Shown here one piece after another: positions 57,412-64,000 of a DNA stretch of 64,000 nt; positions within the stretch are counted from its first letter, which is position 1, and each line of letters opens with the position of its first letter. Origin of the DNA: Kushneria avicenniae (GTDB taxonomy: Bacteria; Pseudomonadota; Gammaproteobacteria; Pseudomonadales; Halomonadaceae); the NCBI RefSeq assembly GCF_900112585.1, contig NZ_FOLY01000004.1:1-64000 (forward strand), written 5' to 3'. The notes beneath the pieces were generated by a model, which saw only the letters and a program-made list of their open reading frames with translations, was not told where the DNA came from and did not search any database. Position numbers and translations under genes: made by a program.

Positions 57412-58495
57412 CGCGACGACGTTCGACATCGATCATGCGGCCCAGTTCTGCCCCCTGATATCCCTGCGCCATGAGCGACCGAGGAGATACCTGCCGCGCC
57501 TGGTCAAGGGCCTTCGCCAGCGCCGATACCGGCAGATTAAAGTCACCGATGGCGAGCATATCGAGCACCTCATCAATGCGCGACTGGCGCCGCCAGGCAT
57601 CCATGCCCTGCGCCCAGGCCAATACCTGATCAGCATTCGGGGAGGATGGCAGCATTGCCTGGCTGCGCACGACCATCAGCGCCCGATCACGCCATTCACC
57701 GGGCACCCGGTAGCGCTCACACAGCGCGGTCAGCGCCTCCTGTGACAGATCGGCTGTCAATAGCGCCCAGCGGGTCATGGGATCCGTAGCGACGTTCATC
57801 CGCGCCAGACCGGCCGCCAGCACCTCATCGATCGCCGGCATCAGAACGCCCAGCGCCCCGCACTGTTGCAACAGCTCGAAAAAGGCTGCCGGATCGGGTT
57901 CTCCCAGCGTCCGTTCGATCTCCTGCCAGACCCGCTCGGCCACCAGATACGCAACTTCGCCTGCCGCCACCATGCGCGTCATCAGCGTCATGGTGTCATC
58001 GGCCACCGTGAAACCGCGTGGACGCAGACGCGCCAGAAAGCGCCCGGTCCGCAGGATACGCAGCGGATCCTCCACAAAGGCATCGGAAACGTGTCGCAGC
58101 GTACCGCTGCGACAATCCTCGACACCTCGAAAGGGATCCACCCGCCGGCCCGTGCTGTCCTGCGCCATGGCATTGATGGTCAGGTCGCGGCGCGCCAGAT
58201 CCTCCTCCAGCGTCACTTCCGGCGCGGCATGCACTTCAAAACCGGTATAGCCGTGGCCGGACTTGCGCTCGGTGCGTGCCAGCGCGTATTCCTCGTGAGT
58301 CCGGGGGTGGAGAAAGACCGGAAAATCGCGCCCGACCGGGCGAAACCCGCGCCGGCGCATCTCCTGGCTGGTGGTCCCCACGATCACCCAGTCGCGGTCA
58401 TCGTGACCAATTCCCAACAGGTCATCGCGCACGGCACCGCCAACGCAGTAGACCTCAAGCCCCTTCAGCGCCTGATCGAGTTCAAAGCGGATCAC
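57383..58495 (-). CDS. cca: CCA tRNA nucleotidyltransferase lacking the HD domain
   Basis: A 370-residue class II enzyme that adds or repairs the tRNA 3' CCA. N-terminal motifs match enterobacterial Cca closely: YCVGGAVRDDLLG, HDDRDWVIVGTT, RDFPVFLHPRTHEEYALARTERKSG and RRDLTINAMAQD. After GALGVLMPAIDEV the segment that carries the HD phosphohydrolase His/Asp residues in E. coli Cca is missing, so only nucleotidyltransferase activity is expected. GTG start overlapping the glpE stop by 4 bp. Confidence 0.93.
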   Translation of the reverse strand: MIRFELDQALKGLEVYCVGGAVRDDLLGIGHDDRDWVIVGTTSQEMRRRGFRPVGRDFPVFLHPRTHEEYALARTERKSGHGYTGFEVHAAPEVTLEEDLARRDLTINAMAQDSTGRRVDPFRGVEDCRSGTLRHVSDAFVEDPLRILRTGRFLARLRPRGFTVADDTMTLMTRMVAAGEVAYLVAERVWQEIERTLGEPDPAAFFELLQQCGALGVLMPAIDEVLAAGLARMNVATDPMTRWALLTADLSQEALTALCERYRVPGEWRDRALMVVRSQAMLPSSPNADQVLAWAQGMDAWRRQSRIDEVLDMLAIGDFNLPVSALAKALDQARQVSPRSLMAQGYQGAELGRMIDVERRRAIECALASA

Positions 58496-58833
58496 TGCGG
58501 CGCCTGCCCCTCATCACGCACCACCTGCTCGGGATGATGGTGCTGCCAGTGAGTGAAGCCACCATCAAGGCTATAAACCCTGTCATAGCCCTGCCCAGCC
58601 AGCCATGCGGCCGCCTGCTGACTGGAATGACCGTGGTAGCAGACCACCACCACGGTACGCTTCTGCGGTGTCTGCTCGATAAAGCTGCCTACGCTTGTAT
58701 TGTCCAGATGCCGGCTGCCCGGAATATGGCCCTGACTGAAACTCATGGGATCGCGGATATCCACCACTTCATGCACGGTGCCGCTTTCCCGCCACTGCTC
58801 CAGAGTGTCATGATCGAGATGATTAAAGGACAT
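58492..58833 (-). CDS. glpE: Thiosulfate sulfurtransferase GlpE (single-domain rhodanese)
   Basis: A 113-residue rhodanese: DIRDPMSFSQGHIPGSRHLDN, active loop CYHGHSS with the sulfur-carrying Cys, and VYSLDGGFTHW. The loop is nearly that of E. coli GlpE (CYHGNSS). The ATG at 58833 follows GAGAGG and gives the GlpE length. Coupled to cca; downstream of apaH by about 40 bp. Confidence 0.9.
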   Translation of the reverse strand: MSFNHLDHDTLEQWRESGTVHEVVDIRDPMSFSQGHIPGSRHLDNTSVGSFIEQTPQKRTVVVVCYHGHSSQQAAAWLAGQGYDRVYSLDGGFTHWQHHHPEQVVRDEGQAPQ

Positions 58834-58873
58834 GGGACCTCTCGGGACGTGTATGTCACGTCGTTGCCGGTAT

Positions 58874-59692
58874 TTATTCGCGCGGACGCGCCGCGACCGT
58901 AACGATCTGGTCGGTTTCAAGATTCATGGCCATCAGCGCCCCACCCCAGACGCAGCCGGCATCCAGCGACCGAACGTTGGCCAGTGCCCCCGGTGCCCGC
59001 CCTTCCAGCGCCGCCCAGTGCCCGAAGACAAGGCGCTCGGTATCCCCACGCTCAAAGCGGAACCAGGGCTTGAAACCATCAGGGGCACTGTCCAGCCCTT
59101 CCTTGGCACTGAAGTCAAGCCGGCCGTTCTCATCGATAAAGCGCATGCGGGTAAACACGTTGATGATGGCACGCAGACGGTCATTACCGCGCAGCGTCGG
59201 CTCAAAGCACGCCGGCTCATTGCCGTACATATGCGGCAGAAATTCGAAGAACTGCCTTGAGGAGAGCATGGCCTCACCCTCACGCGCATACTGCCTGGCA
59301 CGCTCGATGGACCACTGCGGCAAAAGACCGGCATGGGTCATGACGCATTGATGCGTGCGGGATTCGACCATCAGCGGCTGACAGCGCAGCCACTCGAGCA
59401 GCACCTCACGGTCGGGCGCTTCGAGAATGTCGGTCAGCGTATCGGAAGGCTTGAGGCGCGCATGACCGAAGGCGACCGCCAGCAGGTGTAAATCGTGATT
59501 GCCCAGCACAACGCTTGCGTGCTCGCGCAGCTCGTAAACGCGGCGCAGCGTTTCAAGCGACTGTGGACCACGATTGATCAGATCGCCGGTCATCCATAAA
59601 TGATCGCGCCCGGGAACAAAATCAATGGCCTCGAGCAGCGCCTCAAACTCATGGCCACAGCCATGTAAATCACCGATGGCCCAGATCGTCAT
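58874..59692 (-). CDS. apaH: Bis(5'-nucleosyl)-tetraphosphatase, symmetrical
   Basis: A 272-residue metallophosphatase that splits Ap4A and Np4A RNA caps: IGDLHGCGHEFEALL, MTGDLINRGPQSLETL, VLGNHDLHLLAVAFG, MTHAGLLPQWS and VFGHWAALEG are family motifs. GGAG precedes the ATG. In the lptD-surA-rsmA-apaG-apaH cluster. Confidence 0.97.
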   Translation of the reverse strand: MTIWAIGDLHGCGHEFEALLEAIDFVPGRDHLWMTGDLINRGPQSLETLRRVYELREHASVVLGNHDLHLLAVAFGHARLKPSDTLTDILEAPDREVLLEWLRCQPLMVESRTHQCVMTHAGLLPQWSIERARQYAREGEAMLSSRQFFEFLPHMYGNEPACFEPTLRGNDRLRAIINVFTRMRFIDENGRLDFSAKEGLDSAPDGFKPWFRFERGDTERLVFGHWAALEGRAPGALANVRSLDAGCVWGGALMAMNLETDQIVTVAARPRE

Positions 59693-59758
59693 TATCTACT
59701 CCGAAACCGTTGTTATGAGGATGAGCTCTACCCTGCCCAGAAAGCAGCACCTGACACA

Positions 59759-60142
59759 TCAGTGCAGATGCAGCGGGCAAGCCAGCCTGAAAGGGGCAAT
59801 CGCCACATCAAATGTCCTGCCCAGCGCTGGCGCCATGACGGTATAGCTGCCCTCCATCACCCCGACCTCGCTGTCGAGAATGGCACGGCTGCTGTAATTG
59901 AACGGCAGTCCCGGTGCAATCATGGGCTGTTTGCCCACGACCCCTTCGCCGCCTATTTCACGCACATCGCCGCTGCCCTGGGAGATGCGCCAGTAGCGTG
60001 CCAGAAGCTGAATGGAATAGTCCCATTGATTGCGAATGGCGACCCGATAGCCAAACACAAAACGCTGCCGGGCGGGATCAGACTCCTGGGGGAGATAGAA
60101 ACTCTCTACATCGACCACGATGTTCCGGACAGGCTCGCTCAT
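59759..60142 (-). CDS. apaG: ApaG protein
   Basis: A 127-residue ApaG (DUF525, immunoglobulin-like): FVFGYRVAIRNQWDYSIQLLARYWRIS and GLPFNYSSRAILDSEVGVMEGSYTV match the family. The function is not established; in other species the fold binds Co/Mg-associated ligands. ATGA overlap with rsmA shows coupling. Confidence 0.96.
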   Translation of the reverse strand: MSEPVRNIVVDVESFYLPQESDPARQRFVFGYRVAIRNQWDYSIQLLARYWRISQGSGDVREIGGEGVVGKQPMIAPGLPFNYSSRAILDSEVGVMEGSYTVMAPALGRTFDVAIAPFRLACPLHLH

Positions 60143-60942
60143 GGGGCGCTCTCGGACAGATGATTGGCGATGGTGACGAATTCACCGACGCTCAGCGTCT
60201 CCGGACGACGCGACGGTGCAATATCAAGCGATGTCAGCGCCTCGGCGCTCATGATGTCGCGCAGATTGTTGCGAAGCGTCTTGCGACGCTGGGAAAAGGC
60301 ACGGCGTACCAGATCGGACAGCAACGCCTCATCGTGTGCCACGTGCGGGCGCGTCTGCCAGGGGATCAGCCGAACGATGCTGGAATCCACCTTCGGCTGG
60401 GGAATGAAGGCTTCAGGGGGCACATCAAAAAGCGCCTCGACCTGGCAATAGTAACGGGTCATGATCGACAGCCTGCCCCACTGCCCGGTGCCGGGTTCTG
60501 CCGCCAGACGGGCCACGACTTCCTTTTGCAGCATGAAATGCATGTCGCGCACCGCATTACCTGCACCGAGCAGATGAAAAATCAGCGGCGTGGAGATGTT
60601 ATAGGGCAGATTGCCCACCACGCGAAGCGGCGGACCATCACCGCGCAAGGCACTGAAATCCAGCGCCAGCGCGTCACCTTCGATGATATGAAAGTCGGGA
60701 TAGTTGAAAAAACGCGTTCGCAGGCCGGGAATCAGGTCGCGATCCAGCTCGACGGCCTCCAGCGCCCCATGCGCTTCCAGCAGCACCTCGGTCAGCGCCC
60801 CCTGCCCGGGCCCGATTTCGACCAGACGGTCATCCTTTTGCGGATGTATCGAGGCCACGATACGCTCGATGACGCCGTGGTCCTGGAGGAAGTTCTGCCC
60901 GAAGCGCTTGCGGGCGCGCATGGGGGCCGGTTGTCGTGACAT
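60139..60942 (-). CDS. rsmA: 16S rRNA (adenine1518-N6/adenine1519-N6)-dimethyltransferase
   Basis: A 267-residue RsmA/KsgA: RKRFGQNFLQDHGVIERIV, VEIGPGQGALTEVLL, VVGNLPYNISTPLIFHLL and the C-terminal RRKTLRNNL. Dimethylates two adenines near the 16S 3' end. AAGGAA ribosome site. Here it directly follows surA; pdxA, common between them, is absent. Confidence 0.97.
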   Translation of the reverse strand: MSRQPAPMRARKRFGQNFLQDHGVIERIVASIHPQKDDRLVEIGPGQGALTEVLLEAHGALEAVELDRDLIPGLRTRFFNYPDFHIIEGDALALDFSALRGDGPPLRVVGNLPYNISTPLIFHLLGAGNAVRDMHFMLQKEVVARLAAEPGTGQWGRLSIMTRYYCQVEALFDVPPEAFIPQPKVDSSIVRLIPWQTRPHVAHDEALLSDLVRRAFSQRRKTLRNNLRDIMSAEALTSLDIAPSRRPETLSVGEFVTIANHLSESAP

Positions 60943-61044
60943 GAAAATTCCTTGCGTAAAAAATGACAGCCTTCATCGACGAAAGGCCGCGAGGAGTACT
61001 CGCGGCCCGTCATCACCGTCGGCATCGAATGAAGATGTGGGCGG

Positions 61045-62034
61045 TTACGGCGTGGCGCCGCTGCCTTTCTCCAGTCGATTATCAATGTAGGCCGAAGCGC
61101 GAATTTCCTGCGTCCACGCCTCGAGTTCCTCGTTGACCTTGCGCTGGAAAAGCGTGCGACGGATCTGTTCACGCTGCTGCTCGGCATTGCCGCCGCCGCG
61201 TTTTTCCAGCAGGGTGATCAGATGGTAGCCGCTGGGGCTGCGGATGGGTTCGCTGACATCCCCCACGCTCATGCCGGGAACGACATCGTCAAAGATGCTG
61301 GGCATCTCGGCGCCGCTTCGCCAGCCCAGATCGCCACCGTCCAGCGCCTGGGGACCGTCGGACTGCGCCGCGGCGACCTCCTGAAACCGGGCCTGCCCGG
61401 ACACAATGCTCTGGCGCAACTGTTCAGCCTTTTGGCGCGCAGCTTCAGCCTGCTGCGGGGTGGGCGCCTGAGGCACGGCGATGAGGATATGCGCCAGATG
61501 ATACTGCACGCCGGCATTGCTGCCGGCCTGCTTCAGGTACTGATCCACTTCGCGGTCGGAAATGTTGATCTGCCCGGCCACACTGCGCTGCTGTACCTGG
61601 GTGATCAGAAGCTCACGACGCACCTGCTCTCTGACCTGGGCATAGCTCATGCCCTCCTGCTCGACACGGTCGGCAAACTGCTCAAGCGTCATGTTGTTGC
61701 GCTGGGCAACACCGCGCATGGCCTGGTTGAGATCGCTGTTGCTGATGCTGAGATTGGCACGCTGGGCCATCTGCAGTTCGATCCGCTCGGTGATCATGCG
61801 CGACAGCACCTGCTCACGCAGCTCATTCTGGTCCGGCAGACCGATATCGCGTGACTGCATCTGCTGACGCACCTGCGCGACACGCTGATCCAGATCGCTG
61901 GACATGATCGCATCATCGTTGACCACGGCAACGATGCCATCCAGAGGCTGCACGGCAGCCGATGCCAGCGGCGAAATGGAAAGACTCAGCGCAAGGCCCA
62001 GAGCGGCCAGCGTGTTTGCGTTGCGTGCTTTCAT
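61045..62034 (-). CDS. surA: Periplasmic chaperone SurA with a single parvulin domain
   Basis: A 329-residue outer-membrane protein chaperone. Signal peptide (about 1-27, ending ASA), N-domain VQPLDGIVAVVNDDAIMSSDLDQRV, NNMTLEQFADRVEQEGMSYAQVREQVRRELLI, then one parvulin PPIase domain (about 168-270: YHLAHILIAVP, DGGDLGWRS, VGDVSEPIRSPSGYHLITLLEKR) and a C-terminal helix. E. coli SurA has about 428 residues and two parvulin domains. ATG at 62034 after AGAGAGAG; 62055 is an upstream alternative. Downstream of lptD, a major SurA client. Confidence 0.93.
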   Translation of the reverse strand: MKARNANTLAALGLALSLSISPLASAAVQPLDGIVAVVNDDAIMSSDLDQRVAQVRQQMQSRDIGLPDQNELREQVLSRMITERIELQMAQRANLSISNSDLNQAMRGVAQRNNMTLEQFADRVEQEGMSYAQVREQVRRELLITQVQQRSVAGQINISDREVDQYLKQAGSNAGVQYHLAHILIAVPQAPTPQQAEAARQKAEQLRQSIVSGQARFQEVAAAQSDGPQALDGGDLGWRSGAEMPSIFDDVVPGMSVGDVSEPIRSPSGYHLITLLEKRGGGNAEQQREQIRRTLFQRKVNEELEAWTQEIRASAYIDNRLEKGSGATP

Positions 62035-62135
62035 GAACTCTCTCTTTTCATTCATAAAACCGACGTGTCGTCAGTAGTGCAGCAAGGAGATACCTTCGCT
62101 ACGGGTTATGGCCCGATCATGGGCGATCAGAACGC

Positions 62136-64000
62136 CTATTGGCTGATGCCGGTGTAGGCACCGAAGTCATCTTCCCGAACGCCGGGAATGGCCTCGGAGA
62201 AATAACCATCGCTGCTGCCCTGACCGACACCGCCAAGCCCCTTGAAGATAAAGGACAAAAAGAGGCCATGCTTGCGTTCATCATCGTCGATGCGAGCCGT
62301 CTCGTCGTCGTCAATATACTCACGCCAGGCAAGCTGAACACCGTAGCAGCAGTCGTTGAAGCGCACTCCCGCCAGCGTCTCGAGTGTCCGATTGTTGGTC
62401 TGATCATACAGATAGCGACCGAGCAGTGAAATTGCCGGAGTAATACGGTAAGCCGCCGAAATATCGTACTCTTCACGGTTATAGGTCAGGCGATCATCCT
62501 GATCTCCAAAGGGATCGAAATCCTGAACGGTCCAGCGATAGCCCAGATTGAGGATCAGATTGTCGGTATCCTGATAGGTCAGATAAGAAGAGGTCTTCTC
62601 GGTGCGATCGCGGTGATCGTCATAGAAAAACGACTGGCGCGCCGACCAGCGATCGGTAATCTGCCAGTCCGCTTCGGCAACGATTGGAGAACGGTCACGA
62701 GTATTGCGGTAAAAAAGATCGCTTTGCTCGTTGATGGTTCGATCTTCGAAGCGCGCATCTACAACACGACGATCCTCGAAATAACGGCTTTGCCCGACCG
62801 ACAGTCCCAGACGTTCACGCCCGGTATCGTCTTCAAGGAAGCGCGTACTGACGCCGTAGGACACCTTGTTGGTATCGCCAATTCGATCGGAACCGCTGAA
62901 CCGGTAGGGTGACCACAGCTGTGAATAGGACAGCGGCTGCTCGCGGCTATCGAACTGTGGCAGCTCGGACTGATCCCGGTATGGCGCGTAGGCATAGTAC
63001 AAACGTGGCTCCAGCGTCTGGCGCCAGTCGCGTCCAAAAATACTGGTATCACGCTCGAATATCAGCCCTGAATCCACTGACAGCACCGGCAGCACCCGAT
63101 TGGGCGAACGATCAAAGTCCGAGGTGTCGTCACGTCCATGCCAGTCCAGATCATACTGGGTCGCCATGAGTTCGGCACGGGGCTCAAAAAAACCCCAGGA
63201 CGGAGAACGGCGAAAGCCGATGGCCGGAGCGACATGAACGCGCGCACCGGTCGCGGATTCCTGCGGGATGATCGAAGGATCACTATAATTGACGTCACGC
63301 CAGAAATAGGTAGCGCTGGAGTTGAACTCTTCATAAAGGCCGCCGGCCTGATCCCAGCGCGCGCTCGCCAGTAATGCCGGCAGCTCATAGAACGGTTTGT
63401 CATCGTCGCGCAGCGGCTCGTCGAGCTTCTGGTAGCCGCGGGCTCGCGCCTGGAGATTCCAGGTCGTGCCCTGATAGTTCAGCCGCGCCAGACGCTCGAG
63501 ATTATCGGTGTCCTGCTCTTCGAAGGTCTGGCCGAAATCGTCGAAATAATCGCCATCGCTGGCGGCGCCATAGCGGAGGTTATAGGTGGTGCGCGGCGAA
63601 AAACGTCCGTCGTGGGCATAGCGCACGAACCAGCGATCCTCGCCTTCGTAATCCTTGTCCTCGCCACCGTCATCATGGCCGAGATAGTTGCCTTCCAGCG
63701 TACCGGCGTCCTCATCAAAGAGGTATCGCAGCTGCCCACCGATCGCCTCGCCTCTTCCGGAAATAACGCGTGGCGTAACAGTGGCATCGTAATTGGGCGC
63801 CAGGTTCAGATAAAACGGCTGGGCATAATCGAGTCCGGATTCACTGCCGTAGCTGACGGATGGCCATAAAAAGCCGGTCAGACGGCGGTCATCGATCGGA
63901 AAGCGCACCCAGGGCCAGTAGAAGACCGGGACATTCTCGACTTCCATGCGCGCATGAGTGGCCGTACCGTAGCCGTTTTCGCGATCAAGGGTGATATCAC
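62136..64000 (-). CDS. lptD: LPS-assembly protein LptD, C-terminal part
   Basis: The gene continues past the right edge; the frame is open to 64000 (DITLDRENGYGTATHARMEV). The visible ~620 residues are the LptD beta-barrel: VENVPVFYWPWVRFPIDDRRLTGF at the barrel entrance, then alternating aromatic strands with FDSREQPLSYSQLWSPYRFSGSDRIGD and the end RFNDCCYGVQLAWREY with the conserved adjacent Cys pair used in the N-to-C disulfides. LptD with LptE inserts LPS into the outer membrane. Confidence 0.95.
   Translation of the reverse strand, partial: DITLDRENGYGTATHARMEVENVPVFYWPWVRFPIDDRRLTGFLWPSVSYGSESGLDYAQPFYLNLAPNYDATVTPRVISGRGEAIGGQLRYLFDEDAGTLEGNYLGHDDGGEDKDYEGEDRWFVRYAHDGRFSPRTTYNLRYGAASDGDYFDDFGQTFEEQDTDNLERLARLNYQGTTWNLQARARGYQKLDEPLRDDDKPFYELPALLASARWDQAGGLYEEFNSSATYFWRDVNYSDPSIIPQESATGARVHVAPAIGFRRSPSWGFFEPRAELMATQYDLDWHGRDDTSDFDRSPNRVLPVLSVDSGLIFERDTSIFGRDWRQTLEPRLYYAYAPYRDQSELPQFDSREQPLSYSQLWSPYRFSGSDRIGDTNKVSYGVSTRFLEDDTGRERLGLSVGQSRYFEDRRVVDARFEDRTINEQSDLFYRNTRDRSPIVAEADWQITDRWSARQSFFYDDHRDRTEKTSSYLTYQDTDNLILNLGYRWTVQDFDPFGDQDDRLTYNREEYDISAAYRITPAISLLGRYLYDQTNNRTLETLAGVRFNDCCYGVQLAWREYIDDDETARIDDDERKHGLFLSFIFKGLGGVGQGSSDGYFSEAIPGVREDDFGAYTGISQ

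Overview
The window looks like chromosomal DNA of a gammaproteobacterium of the Halomonadaceae (Halomonas/Kushneria type). This rests on gene content and order (rpsU-dnaG-rpoD; lptD-surA-rsmA-apaG-apaH), moderately high GC, and acidic protein stretches typical of halophiles, for example a run of Asp/Ser/Glu in RpoD. The genus is an inference; no rRNA gene is present.

Region 1 (1-23.9 kb) is a complete type VI secretion system (T6SS) locus in two divergent halves. The minus half carries tssJ-tssK-tssL-tssM-tagF, then a second short TssM-like gene whose C-terminus is an OmpA-type peptidoglycan-binding domain, then hcp, tssA and a thiolase-fold-like gene. A PAAR gene and the start of a vgrG gene, divergent from it, lie at the left edge. 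The plus half carries a NlpE-like lipoprotein, an unrecognised gene, and tssB-tssC-tssE-tssF-tssG-tssH. Hairpins follow tssBC and hcp, the genes for the most abundant parts.

Region 2 (23.9-29.4 kb) is accessory DNA beside a tRNA gene with a CAU anticodon. It has an integrase remnant facing the tRNA 3' end, a YceI-like periplasmic protein, a holin/GH108-endolysin lysis cassette, a CI/LexA-type S24 repressor, and a leaderless right-handed beta-helix (tailspike/pectate-lyase-like) protein. No phage capsid, tail or replication gene is present. The repressor and the beta-helix gene share repeated TTAACCA sites upstream, so I read the module as repressor-controlled. It is either a prophage remnant or a reduced lysis-released enzyme system.

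Region 3 (29.4-50.7 kb) is mixed housekeeping and accessory metabolism: an aldo/keto reductase, LpxO, a phosphopantetheinyl transferase, an SOS-box-controlled radical-SAM/DUF4130 DNA-repair pair, AEC and sugar transporters, DUF4168, MtgA, S-formylglutathione hydrolase, a Crp/Fnr regulator, a GGDEF-EAL protein, a 2OG-Fe dioxygenase, Tag glycosylase, DUF421, a LapG-like protease, an HNH nuclease, XRE-AzlC-AzlD, and SdaA with a divergent LysR regulator.

Region 4 (50.7-64 kb) is core genome: the macromolecular synthesis operon (rpsU-dnaG-rpoD, minus strand), tsaD-folB-folK (plus), and lptD(partial)-surA-rsmA-apaG-apaH-glpE-cca (minus). SurA has one parvulin domain, Cca lacks the HD domain, and pdxA is absent from its usual place after surA.
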